From assembly GCA_973895155.1 (NCBI GenBank), contig OZ316893.1:25296001-25360000 (forward strand): a stretch of DNA of 64,000 nucleotides. The letters run 5' to 3'. The DNA comes from Marsupella aquatica. Taxonomy: Eukaryota; Marchantiophyta. Below the pieces are notes generated by a model. It searched no databases. It saw nothing but the letters and a program-made list of their open reading frames with translations, and was not told the origin of the DNA. This document shows, in pieces, positions 9,681 to 18,258 of this stretch. A program made the position numbers and the translations under genes. The first letter of the stretch is position 1. The number at the start of each line of letters is the position of its first letter.

Positions 9681-9910
9681 GTTTGAGCACTTAAAGGCCC
9701 GTTTTCTTTTTCCTCGCCTTGCCTTGGGTCTCGTCTTTCCTTCTGTTTCATTTGTCGCTCGTCCGCTGCGCGACGATTGAAGAGTCTTCGACTCACATGA
9801 GGGCATGTACATAGGGCACCGCGGCCGGTCCCCACTACGACCATTTTGCTGACGACGCGTGCCCGGTCTTTTTTCCGTCTTGCTTGCTGCCAGTCCCCGG
9901 GTCCACATCG

Positions 9911-9986
9911 GGCCCGATGTATACACTTAACCGGGCCCCATGTTTATACATTTGAAAAGGCCGATGTATACACTTAAGGGGGGCCC
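9911..9986. repeat. Paired GGGCCC-flanked GATGTATACACTTAA boxes
   Basis: Two copies of GATGTATACACTTAA, about 46 bp apart, each lie next to GGGCCC-type palindromes. The boxes share the GTATAC core with the hairpin upstream. Confidence 0.65.
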
Positions 9987-10285
9987 AGGTTAACGTTTTT
10001 AAGGGCCCATTTTTCTGGATTTCTTTGCTGCCGCCACGTGTCATCTGCATAAAGCTGAGGGCCCGGCATATTCATCAGACGGTCAATCCAGCAAGCACAA
10101 CACCGGTACAATTGGAGTTTTTAAGGGTCTTTTCTTTGCCGACGGTTTTTCTGTGTGTTTACACATTCGACACATTTCTGCCTCGCACCGTTGTTTCCTT
10201 TATGGGTTTCATTTCCTAGCCTTGGGTTGCCACTCCCTTTTCTTGTCAGTTTCTTTCCCATTGGCACCCCAGTTGAGCATGCAGC

Positions 10286-11917
10286 ATGTCAGCAGAGGGG
10301 CCGAGTCGTAGCAGCTCATCGCCACCGACACCCAGGTACCACTTGCGGAGTGATCCACGACCGTTGGTGCCAATTTCATTGGAGTCTCGACAATTTCGCC
10401 GGCGTCAGCAGACAGCAGCAGCACCCACACCACGCAACCCTTCTGCTACATTTGGCTGTCGCTTCACCACTACCCTGAAGCCTGCTATTACATCTTTGCC
10501 CTTTACTCCTTCTGCATCCGTGGTTGTTCATGCTTCACCGACATACAGCATGGACGCCAACCACTCATCTGGCCGCATTGAACGCTTCAGCGGGCGGCCA
10601 GGCACTGTTTCTTTGCGTGAGTTCAAATCCACTTTCTACACTGTCGTTTACGAATTGGAGTTGAAGTATGGCAACAATTTCACAAATGCTTTTGCATTTA
10701 AGCAGCTAGCCAGGTATGTGCACCACGAGGCTTTGGATGTGTATGAGCAGCATTCTCAACGGTTGCTTGATGTCACACAATTGCCTAACCCTACCTATGC
10801 CACTGCAATTGCGGCTGCCTCACAACTGGCATTACAGAATGCCATTGCAGCCCATGCTGCTGCTCCTGCCACTTCCCCTCCTACTCCAGTTCCCACCACT
10901 GCACCAGTTACTCCCACTGTCTTGGCACAGGCTACATCAGGCATTTCTCCCACCATTGATTCCCCTGCCTTTGCTGATCTAGTGGCTGAGTTTTTCCAGG
11001 TTCTTGAATTGGAATTCCCAATCAAGAGTGCTGACAAAATCATGCAGTTGGCCACCTTTGTGAGGCAGCGCGATGAAACATTGAAGATGCTACATCGCCG
11101 GCTTCTCAAGCTGAAGGAAGACACCCAGAGCATCACCGACCTGGAAGCTGCTCATCGTTATCTTCGCGCATTGGAGGGCACACCAGCTCTCCATTCGCAA
11201 GTGTTGCAGCAAGTATTCTCAGAGTTTGGAGACAGCTACACCTTGCTCAATGTCTATGACACTGCTGAGAAACTTGAGTTGGCCCATGCACATTATGAGG
11301 CCAGTATTGCGCGTCCACCGCGATCCAGGTACCAGGCTGCTGCCCCTACACTGGCCACTCCTTCCCGTGTGCCACAGTATGGTTCCAAGACCAAGCCAGC
11401 ACATGCTGCTTTCATGCTGCCATCTTGCAACTACTGTGGTCACCCTAATCACAAGGCTAATGAATGTGATATTGTTGCTAAGGATCTGTCTTGTGATTTT
11501 TGGAGGAAAGTGGGCCACTTGGAGGCAGTTTGTTTTGCCAAATTCCCCGAGAGGAAGCAGCTACGACAGCAGGCCACTCATCCTGCTCCTATTTCCACTC
11601 CCCCACCAGCTAGGAGGGCTCCTATTGCATCAGTTGCTCCTCCTTCCAGTGGCAAAGCACCCGGTGCTAACCAATTGCCCAAGCAGCAACAGAAGCAACC
11701 AGCTCAGAAGGAGGCTCACAACGCACAGGCAACTCATGAGGTTGAGTCATTACGTGCCCAACTTGCCAACATCAAAGGCAAGTCCACTGCCTCTGCTGGT
11801 CCTTCTCAACCGGCTGGTCATGTGCAACCCATCCCTGGCCCAGGCACCACTGACAGTTCAGCACCTCCACCCCGCTCTTTCTATGGCTTGCCATTTGATG
11901 CTCATATGGGTGAGTGA
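10286..11917 (+). CDS. Gypsy-like gag with zinc knuckles
   Basis: This is a 543-aa structural protein. It has a basic, serine/proline-rich N-terminus and a helical capsid-like region around residues 90-350 (IERFSGRPGTVSLREF, FKQLARYVHHEALDVYEQH, LKMLHRRLLKLKED). A CCHC knuckle CNYCGHPNHKANEC begins near residue 381. A second, damaged knuckle begins near 403, where the second cysteine is Trp (CDFWRKVGHLEAVC). A glutamine-rich tail follows. It should form the particle and bind RNA. It ends with TGA directly followed, in the same frame, by the protease ORF, so the two are expressed as a fusion only by readthrough or were one frame before a nonsense change. The start ATG at 10286 is the first in frame after the leader. 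Confidence 0.85.
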   Translation: MSAEGPSRSSSSPPTPRYHLRSDPRPLVPISLESRQFRRRQQTAAAPTPRNPSATFGCRFTTTLKPAITSLPFTPSASVVVHASPTYSMDANHSSGRIERFSGRPGTVSLREFKSTFYTVVYELELKYGNNFTNAFAFKQLARYVHHEALDVYEQHSQRLLDVTQLPNPTYATAIAAASQLALQNAIAAHAAAPATSPPTPVPTTAPVTPTVLAQATSGISPTIDSPAFADLVAEFFQVLELEFPIKSADKIMQLATFVRQRDETLKMLHRRLLKLKEDTQSITDLEAAHRYLRALEGTPALHSQVLQQVFSEFGDSYTLLNVYDTAEKLELAHAHYEASIARPPRSRYQAAAPTLATPSRVPQYGSKTKPAHAAFMLPSCNYCGHPNHKANECDIVAKDLSCDFWRKVGHLEAVCFAKFPERKQLRQQATHPAPISTPPPARRAPIASVAPPSSGKAPGANQLPKQQQKQPAQKEAHNAQATHEVESLRAQLANIKGKSTASAGPSQPAGHVQPIPGPGTTDSSAPPPRSFYGLPFDAHMGE

Positions 11918-12772
11918 GTGCTGTCCTCTGCTCCACAGCCTGGCCTTACAGCAGACTTTTCAGATTCATTCTGCCCTTCTTATTTTGCTTACCAGCAGGC
12001 CAGTGTTGCCTCCCGTATTGCTCCCACACGCCGCATTGTACAGGCTGATGGTCTTGCTGCCGGTCCTATGACTAGAGCCAAGGGCGCTCGGGCTATCATG
12101 CCCCAATCTTTTCAGCCACTCACACTTGCTGAAGAGCGCACCTTGTTGGCGAGGGGGGAGGGAGCTGCAGCTACATCCATTCCACCACCAGGTGCTGCTG
12201 ACATTTCACAGGGAGTTGTTTCTCCTGAGCTGCTTGAGCATTTCACCTCCGGTATGGCACAAAGGATTCTTACAACTCCACTTTTCAGTTGCCAGGATTT
12301 ACAGCTGGATGCTAGAGCTGTCATCAAAGCGCTAGAGGGCTCACTGCATTCTTCATCAGCCCCTGTGACACCGGTTTTGGAGGTCCAATCTCATGTACAT
12401 ACTGGACCTTCTTCTTCTCCACTGCATGCTTCCACTGGTTTGGCTATCCCAGTACCGATTTCCAGTGGTAGAGATGACAGTATTGTTGCAAATTGTGTGA
12501 CCAGAGCTACACTTGATTCTGGTCATGCTGCTCCATCTTTCCTAGCTATGCTGTTGAGTGGGAAGACCATGGACACTAACTCCCTTCACAAGGTACCTCA
12601 TCATTTGCCAAAAGTGGTGCCTAGTGACAGGACTTTAGTTTCCACCACCATTGCCATTGTTGACAACAGGAATTCAGCAGTCAAGTTGGAGGGTCACACT
12701 CCTCAAGTGGTCATGCTAGACACAGGCGCTCAACTAGTGATCTTGGGCACGCCAAGAAGATGGGACTGCTGA
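11918..12772 (+). pseudogene. Gypsy-like linker and start of aspartic protease, frame broken
   Basis: This frame continues directly from the gag stop (same frame) and begins at GTG only by convention. About 260 residues of low-similarity linker lead to the retropepsin active site MLDTGAQLVIL, with the catalytic Asp at residue 268. The frame then ends at 12772 while the remaining protease sequence continues in the -1 frame (from about 12750, MGLLTDHL onward). The change lies within the fold, not at a domain border, so a small deletion is more likely than programmed frameshifting. The protein would release the mature particle proteins. Confidence 0.75.
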
Positions 12773-15700
12773 CTGATCATTTACAACAATCCAGGTGGCA
12801 CATTCGGACTGCTAGTGGCACTGTGGAGGATGTGCTGGGTGAGAGTTCTACTTTACTCACTCTCACTTTTAATGGAGGTACAGATCAGGAACTGCATTTC
12901 CCAGTCAGATGTTTAGTTACCAATGCCACTACGTATGATGTGCTCATTGGCCAGGAGGCTTTGTTCCCACCAGGTTTTACCATTAACAACTGGCATGAGC
13001 ATGCATACTACAGAGTTGATTGGCATACGGATGGCTCACACTTGGGCTACATTCCACTTGATTTGCATGGTGCCCATACCCCTATGGCTCACCACTGTGT
13101 GTTGAAAGCAGTGCACACAGCTACCTATGTCAACCACCCATTGCAGGATTGGATTGAGGAGGATGATGATGAGGTGGCTATTGCACATGCTGCTGCACGT
13201 ATAGCAGCACTTTCCAGCAACGTGGATCATCAACCAGAGGTGGTACAACGGCTCCAAGCAGCCCATGGACCTTTGGTGGCTGCATTGCACAAATTTGAGG
13301 ACCTTGGGCAGCATAATGGACAACCAATAGCCCCAATCTTGAGCGCACCAGTTACATGGACTCCTCCTTCAGATGGCCTTACATTGCTTGAGCTTTTTGG
13401 TGGCATTTCTACAGGCCTGGAAGCTCTCCTAAAGTCTGGCATGGTGGTGAAGCAGTACATCTATGTGGATATTGATCCAGGTGCAAGGCAAGTGGCTGAA
13501 TCCCATATGCTGGAATTTTCAGAGCGATTTCCCCAGCAGTTTCCACATAGTGCATGGAAGTCTGCATTTTCTTTCTTCCCTCCAGATATCCAGCTTGTCC
13601 AGCACCGGCACTTAACCCTTCTTGGCTCCCTTGATTTGATCATAGCTGGTTGGGAATGCCAAGGGTTTTCAGCTGCTGGTCACGGTGCTGGACTGCATGA
13701 TTCTCGTTCTGGCCTTTTCACAACATTGGTTCAGATTCTCACCTGGGCTCAATCCCTTTATCCTGCTGTTGGTTATATCCTTGAGAATACTCCATCTCAG
13801 TTTGACCAGCGTCCACAGGTCAAAGAGGATTTCAGTGTGGTCCAGCACTACTTGGGACCACCCCTTCTCATTGATGCAGTGCACTGTGGTTCTTATGCAC
13901 ATCGTCTTTGTAACTTTTGGACTAACCTTGCACCACCTTCCTTGTTGGAGATGGCTCTTCACCACACATCCAGGGACACTAACCTTATAGTGGACCAGAT
14001 TTTGGATCCTGACAGTTCTTGCCAACCAGTTACACGGCAAGAGCCAGCACCTTGGTATCCAGCCAATACCATTGGACAACCCCGTGCTGCTTGGCCTACA
14101 TTTGTGTCCTTTCCAGGTGCACATGCTTTTCAGGGTGATGGTCCTGGTCTGGTTTATCGACATTCTACCGGTACATGGGATGAACCTAGTCCTGAGGAGA
14201 GAGAACGGGCTATGGGCTTCCAACCCGGTACTACAGGTCACACCAAAATCACCAGGCTGGCCAGGAATGCTTTACTTGGCAGGGTAATGGATCTCAATGC
14301 TCTCACTTGGCTTCTGGTCACTTGCATCCTTTTTCAGATGTACATTCCTCCAGCATTAGGAGCTCCAGCCTTACCTCTCCACAGTGCTGCCGCATGGCAT
14401 CCAGACCAGGTGCACTTACCTCTGTCCAACACTCACCACTTCAGTCCAAGTGTTGGGGGGGAGGAGGTCCCTTGTAATGCGGCTGACATTATTTCTGAGT
14501 TTCATGGTGTGGACCACTTTAGATCAGCAGGTACAACAGGCCTTGGAGAGGCCTCATCACCTTATCAGCAACATGCTAGCAGCTTGGACAGTGGAGAGGC
14601 TGGCACTTCTGGCTCTTCTGGCTCTTCAAGCACGAGTACATCAGGTCCTATTCCTAGTGTTGCCAACTACACATTTATCATGGGCAACCACCTGAGTAAA
14701 AGACAGAAGGACCAGCTGCTGAATTCGCTCCTCAAGCATGAGAATGTGTTTGCTTTCTCTATGAAGGACTTGGGTAAGTGCAAGACTATGCAGTTCTCCA
14801 TTGAGTTGGCTGATGAAACACCTATCTTTAGGCGGAGACACCGTTTGAGTAAGCTTGAGTGGCAGCTGGTGGATGAGAGGTGCCAAGAGCTTTATGAAGT
14901 TGGTCTTATTCAGCCATCTACATCAGATTTTGCGGCAGCTACAGTGATGCCAGCAAAGAAGGATTCCAGTGGATTGTGGACAGAGAAGCGCATGTGTGGG
15001 GACTACAGGCCATTGAACCTGGTCACACCCCAGGACAGGTACCCCATGCCGCGGCCAGAGGAGCTATTTGACAGCATTGGAGACTCAGACATCTTCACTC
15101 TTGTGGATCTAAGGCAAGGCTTCAACCAGATTTTGCTGCTTGCAAAGGATCGCAAGAAAACAGCTTTCCATGGTAGTAACCAACTATGGGAGTGGTTGGT
15201 GATGCCATTTGGCTTGAAGAATGCGCCCATATTCTTTCAAAGAGTCATGGACCAGGTTCTGCAAGGTGCTGAGTTTCTGAAATGTTACATTGATGATGTG
15301 TTGGTCCACAGCAAAGGATTTGACCAGCATCTACTTGACCTTGAGGAGCTATTCATGAGGCTTAAGAAGGTGAACCTAAAGATACACCCCAAGAAGTGTG
15401 AATTTGCTGTCAGATCAGTAGTATATCTTGGGCATCGCATTCTTCCAAATGGAACCATGGCTCACTGGGCCAAGGTGGTATCCATCTTGGAAATGCCCAC
15501 TCCTACCGATGTTCACACTTTGAGGAGTTTTATTGGGTTGTGCAATTACTACCGGATCTACATCAAAGATTTCAGTACCATTGCACACCCATTGTATGCT
15601 TTGTTGAAAAAGAATGTGACTTGGACATGGAGTACAGATGTTGAGGCAGCATTTGCCACTTTGAAGGAGAAGCTCTCAGAATACCCGGTGCTGAGAAGAC

Positions 15701-17658
15701 CTGATTTCAGCAAGGTCTTTGTGTTACACACAGATTGGAGTGCCCTTGGGATTGGTGCCATTATGGGCCAGCATGATGAGGAAGGTAAAGAGTACGTCAT
15801 TGCCTATGCATCCAGGAGCAACAATCAGGCAGAGAGTCATTATTCTTCTTATGAGGGTGAATGCCTTGCTGTTGTGTGGGCTGTCATACATTACAGGCCC
15901 TACCTCTATGGGACCAGGTTTGTTCTCTACACCGACCACCAGCCCTTGAAGTGGTTGATGACCAACGACAAGCTTACTGGCAAGCTTGCTCGTTGGGCGC
16001 TCATACTCCAGGAGTATGATTTTGAGGTAATTCATAGGCCTGGTGTGACACATCAAAATGCTGACACTATGTCCCGCAGCCCTTTGATTGCCTCTGATGA
16101 TCCCTCAGATGCACGGCAGGATTTTGACCAGGTTTCCATCCTGCCTACATTTCATGCATCTACCTATCTTGCTTTGCTGCCATGCTACATTGTTGACCAA
16201 CCTGTGGTGGACATATGGGAGGACAGCGACACTCTGAGATTTCTGCAGGATGGGGAGTACCCCACCCATGTTACTGCTGCCCAGAGAGACCAAATTCAGC
16301 AAAGGTCCAAGCGCTACTTGTGGAAGGGAGATCATCTTGTGCGCTGCTTGCCAGACAGGGAAGTGGTGGTTCCACCCATTCATGAGAGGGTTGGCCTTAT
16401 CCGTAAGGTACATTCTGAGCTTGGTCATTTTGGTGTTAAGAGGACTTATAGCCTCTTGGTCCCCCATTATCATTGGAGAGGCATGCATGGCCAGGTTCGA
16501 GATGTTATTGCCCGGTGTGAGCAGTGTGATAGGGTAAGGACTTCTTTCACATCTTGGCAACCCACACTTCATCCACTCCCTATTCAGGGCATGTTTTATC
16601 GCTGGTCATGTGATTTGGCTGGAGAATTACCCCTCACGTCTCGGGGTAATCTCTACATCATGATCATGATAGAGCATTTCTCCAAGTGGATAGAACTTGT
16701 GGCATTGCCGGATAAGACCTCCCGTAGCACCAGCCAGGCATTCCTACAACAAGTTCTTAGCCGCTTTGGAGCTTGTGCAGAATGTCTCACTGACCAGGGA
16801 TCAGAGTTTAGAGGAGAGTTCCAGGAGCTGCTTGATCAGGCCCTCATTGATCATCGCCGAACGTCACGAGATCACCCACAAGCAGATGGCTTGGCAAAGC
16901 GCATGGTTCAGACATGCAAGAAGGGTCTCTGGAAGATCTGCCTCACCAAAAATAAGGAGGATTGGGACCTGGCCTTACCCTACATTGCCATGGGGTATAG
17001 GATGTCCAGACATGCATCACTGTCTAACTTTTCTCCCTACTTCTTGTTGTTTGGTCGTCACCCAGTTCCACCTTCTGCTATTGCTGCTCACATGCTTCAG
17101 GTGGTGGACTTGGATTCAGCTGTGACTTGGTCTGATGTGATCTCTGAGAGGGCTGCCCTATTCAGGAGGGTTATGCCCATGGCCATGGAGAATTTGGCCA
17201 TTGCACAGCATAGGGACACACTGCGTTATGCACACACACGAGGGGGCACCTTTCAGCCCAAGGTCAGGAAGTTTGATGTAGGAGATTTTGTGTACTTGCA
17301 GCGGCAAGCTAACGACACCCTGGACACCTCTACCAGTCGTACTATTCTCAGGGTTAAAGCTATTCGACCGTCTGGAGTGCTAGAGTTACAAGGGGCAGAT
17401 GGGCGCACAATTGTTGACAATGCCAAGATTTGTGCCCCTTGTCATCTGCCTAACCTGGATCCCACCATTGTGACTTCTACCTGGATTCCACCTGTGGACT
17501 ACCCTTGCAAAGTGTGTTTGCGAATTGATGATGCTGACCAGATGCTGCTGTGTGATAATTGCAATGGAGGGTACCATCTTTTCTGCCTTCGGCCTGAACT
17601 TACCCAGGTGCCAGAAGGGTTATGGTTTTGCCCTTCCTGTGCTCCACGTGCTACCTGA
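12760..17658 (+). CDS. Gypsy-like polyprotein: protease tail, DNMT3-type methyltransferase, RT, RNase H, integrase, PHD finger
   Basis: This is a 1632-aa open frame. The protease remainder is at about 1-110 (DVLIGQEALFPPG). The cytosine-5 DNA methyltransferase is at about 205-525. A Ser/Gly/Thr-rich spacer is at about 590-635. The reverse transcriptase is at about 680-880 (CGDYRPLN, LVDLRQGFNQ, catalytic YIDD at 843-846). RNase H is at about 985-1110 (D992, ECLAVVWA, NADTMSR). The integrase has an HHCC zinc region (HSELGHFG ... CEQC) and catalytic D1285 and D1345, but Lys1380 stands where the third acidic residue (Glu) belongs. A GPY/F-like module (FDVGDFVYLQRQ) and a PHD finger at 1583-1628 follow. 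The domain order RT-RH-IN is Ty3/gypsy. The annotated ATG is only the first in frame after the protease frame change. The RT and RNase H look competent; the integrase does not. The extra chromatin domains are the unusual part. Confidence 0.92.
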   Translation: MGLLTDHLQQSRWHIRTASGTVEDVLGESSTLLTLTFNGGTDQELHFPVRCLVTNATTYDVLIGQEALFPPGFTINNWHEHAYYRVDWHTDGSHLGYIPLDLHGAHTPMAHHCVLKAVHTATYVNHPLQDWIEEDDDEVAIAHAAARIAALSSNVDHQPEVVQRLQAAHGPLVAALHKFEDLGQHNGQPIAPILSAPVTWTPPSDGLTLLELFGGISTGLEALLKSGMVVKQYIYVDIDPGARQVAESHMLEFSERFPQQFPHSAWKSAFSFFPPDIQLVQHRHLTLLGSLDLIIAGWECQGFSAAGHGAGLHDSRSGLFTTLVQILTWAQSLYPAVGYILENTPSQFDQRPQVKEDFSVVQHYLGPPLLIDAVHCGSYAHRLCNFWTNLAPPSLLEMALHHTSRDTNLIVDQILDPDSSCQPVTRQEPAPWYPANTIGQPRAAWPTFVSFPGAHAFQGDGPGLVYRHSTGTWDEPSPEERERAMGFQPGTTGHTKITRLARNALLGRVMDLNALTWLLVTCILFQMYIPPALGAPALPLHSAAAWHPDQVHLPLSNTHHFSPSVGGEEVPCNAADIISEFHGVDHFRSAGTTGLGEASSPYQQHASSLDSGEAGTSGSSGSSSTSTSGPIPSVANYTFIMGNHLSKRQKDQLLNSLLKHENVFAFSMKDLGKCKTMQFSIELADETPIFRRRHRLSKLEWQLVDERCQELYEVGLIQPSTSDFAAATVMPAKKDSSGLWTEKRMCGDYRPLNLVTPQDRYPMPRPEELFDSIGDSDIFTLVDLRQGFNQILLLAKDRKKTAFHGSNQLWEWLVMPFGLKNAPIFFQRVMDQVLQGAEFLKCYIDDVLVHSKGFDQHLLDLEELFMRLKKVNLKIHPKKCEFAVRSVVYLGHRILPNGTMAHWAKVVSILEMPTPTDVHTLRSFIGLCNYYRIYIKDFSTIAHPLYALLKKNVTWTWSTDVEAAFATLKEKLSEYPVLRRPDFSKVFVLHTDWSALGIGAIMGQHDEEGKEYVIAYASRSNNQAESHYSSYEGECLAVVWAVIHYRPYLYGTRFVLYTDHQPLKWLMTNDKLTGKLARWALILQEYDFEVIHRPGVTHQNADTMSRSPLIASDDPSDARQDFDQVSILPTFHASTYLALLPCYIVDQPVVDIWEDSDTLRFLQDGEYPTHVTAAQRDQIQQRSKRYLWKGDHLVRCLPDREVVVPPIHERVGLIRKVHSELGHFGVKRTYSLLVPHYHWRGMHGQVRDVIARCEQCDRVRTSFTSWQPTLHPLPIQGMFYRWSCDLAGELPLTSRGNLYIMIMIEHFSKWIELVALPDKTSRSTSQAFLQQVLSRFGACAECLTDQGSEFRGEFQELLDQALIDHRRTSRDHPQADGLAKRMVQTCKKGLWKICLTKNKEDWDLALPYIAMGYRMSRHASLSNFSPYFLLFGRHPVPPSAIAAHMLQVVDLDSAVTWSDVISERAALFRRVMPMAMENLAIAQHRDTLRYAHTRGGTFQPKVRKFDVGDFVYLQRQANDTLDTSTSRTILRVKAIRPSGVLELQGADGRTIVDNAKICAPCHLPNLDPTIVTSTWIPPVDYPCKVCLRIDDADQMLLCDNCNGGYHLFCLRPELTQVPEGLWFCPSCAPRAT
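13381..14340 (+). other. DNMT3-like cytosine-5 DNA methyltransferase domain within pol
   Basis: The motifs appear in the canonical order I to X. Motif I is TLLELFGGISTGLEAL (208 on), binding S-adenosylmethionine. Motif II is YIYVDID. Motif IV is AGWECQGFSAAG with the nucleophile Cys300, although the usual Pro before Cys is Glu299. Motif VI is YILENTPSQF (Glu342). Motif VIII is SYAHRLCNFWTNL with His381-Arg382. Motif X is TRLARNALLGR (498-508). The pairing of an IDA..xxxAHR..FWxNL motif with an LARxxLLGR ending resembles DNMT3 more than DNMT1/CMT. The unpermuted order argues against DRM. It would transfer methyl groups to cytosine in DNA. It lies between protease and RT in a single frame, so it is part of the element and not a chance neighbour. 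Activity with Glu-Cys in place of Pro-Cys is uncertain. Confidence 0.9.
17503..17655 (+). other. C-terminal PHD finger of the polyprotein
   Basis: Residues 1583-1628 show a complete C4HC3 pattern: CKVC, then CDNC, then HLFC, then CPSC, with the typical LLCDNCNGGYH and GLWFCPSC phrases. PHD fingers read the histone H3 tail. It occupies the place where chromoviruses carry a chromodomain after integrase, so a targeting role is a reasonable inference. The stop follows four residues later. Confidence 0.92.
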
Positions 17659-17685
17659 CTTTTCTTCAGCCCTCCTTTTAGCTGT

Positions 17686-17697
17686 GGTCTGGGGGGG
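17686..17697 (+). other. Polypurine tract-like run of the gypsy element
   Basis: GGTCTGGGGGGG lies directly before block A, 28 bp after the pol stop. Its position indicates that plus-strand DNA synthesis would start at block A, not at block B. The same tract, GGTCTGGGGGATAC, precedes the remnant at 59235. Confidence 0.7.
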
Positions 17698-17892
17698 ATA
17701 CAGAGGTTTACACCTCCACTACGAACATACCACCTCAGTTGCTTTTTCTTGGCACTTGTGAATGTGATTGGACTTTTTCTATGCATGTTGGTTGCTAGCA
17801 GCTTGCACATATGCATAGCTTGCACATATGCATTGCTGGTGACTTGTATGTTTTCGATACACTATATGGCTACGATACTATATGTCACGACA
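17698..17892 (+). repeat. Block A of the gypsy element
   Basis: This 195-bp block starts ATACAGAGGTTTACACC and ends GTCACGACA. It repeats at 18256-18433. It has a 17-bp internal duplication (CACATATGCATAGCTTG region, about 17805-17835) absent from the second copy, and one T/A difference near the start. No copy is present at the left end of the element. Confidence 0.85.
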
Positions 17893-17898
17893 GCTGTC
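17889..17898. other. Palindromic A/B junction GACAGCTGTC
   Basis: The end of block A (GACA) and the start of block B2 (TGTC) are joined through GC, giving a perfect 10-bp palindrome. The same two ends, GACA and TGTC, form the outer ends of the integrated element. The joint therefore has the form expected of two element ends joined in a circle. Confidence 0.8.
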
Positions 17899-18255
17899 AT
17901 GCCGAGGGACAGTGCCGCTTGTGCACATCGACATGTCCCTCGCATGCCCGCTAGGTATGGTTAGGGCTAGTGTACTACTTGAGTTAGTGTCATGTTCTTG
18001 TAGCGAGTCTGGGCTGTTCTTGAAGCAAAAGGGGTTTGTTAGTGTGACGCCTGGACCCGGTCCTACTTAGGGCATGTTTTTCTTTGCCGTTCTTCAGTTC
18101 TTCTTGAATTGCTGTGAGACAGAGTTTTTCAGAGCTGCTCGTCGGTTCCGTACACGGAATTCACACAGTGATTCGTTAGATGCTCCCGGCCGATCTTGGC
18201 ATCTCGTCGGTTTTCGATTCGATTTCAGTACGTTTGTTTCTATCACGCCTTTTAT
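17895..18255 (+). repeat. Block B2 of the gypsy element
   Basis: This 361-bp block is the partner of the left terminal block (1665-1716 plus 8308-8615) and shows the unoccupied copia target site at 17942-17946. It runs directly into A' at CCTTTTAT. Confidence 0.88.
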
Positions 18256-18258
18256 ATA
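18250..18258 (+). promoter_or_regulatory. TATA-like sequence at the B2/A' joint
   Basis: TTTTATATA is created only where B2 meets A'; the left B1 copy continues differently (TTTTATTCAAG). The remnant at 59.7 kb has TTATATATA at the same joint. It could be a promoter element; weak evidence. Confidence 0.35.

Larger units (their letters stand above)
8616..10285 (+). other. Gypsy element 5' leader
   Basis: About 1.67 kb separates block B1 from gag. No tRNA-complementary primer site starting TGG occurs next to B1. The leader contains a perfect short hairpin (8773-8797), a purine-rich repetitive stretch (about 9195-9680) and paired GATGTATACACTTAA boxes (9911-9986). ORFs of up to 213 codons occur on both strands here but have the skewed composition of the repeats and no recognisable domain, so I do not call them genes. 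Confidence 0.6.

Noticed and set aside
11226-12071. 281-codon plus-strand ORF overlapping gag
   Set aside because: It is a shadow frame of gag and the linker, leucine/proline-rich with no domain.
13381-14340. DRM-type (permuted) or chromomethylase identity for the methyltransferase
   Set aside because: The motif order I to X is not permuted, there is no chromodomain inside the fold, and motifs VIII and X look DNMT3-like.
16105-16572. 155-codon minus-strand ORF
   Set aside because: Antisense shadow of the integrase zinc region.
12760-17658. Tyrosine recombinase, expected for split direct repeats
   Set aside because: No such domain is seen; the integrase with HHCC and D, D residues accounts for the region.
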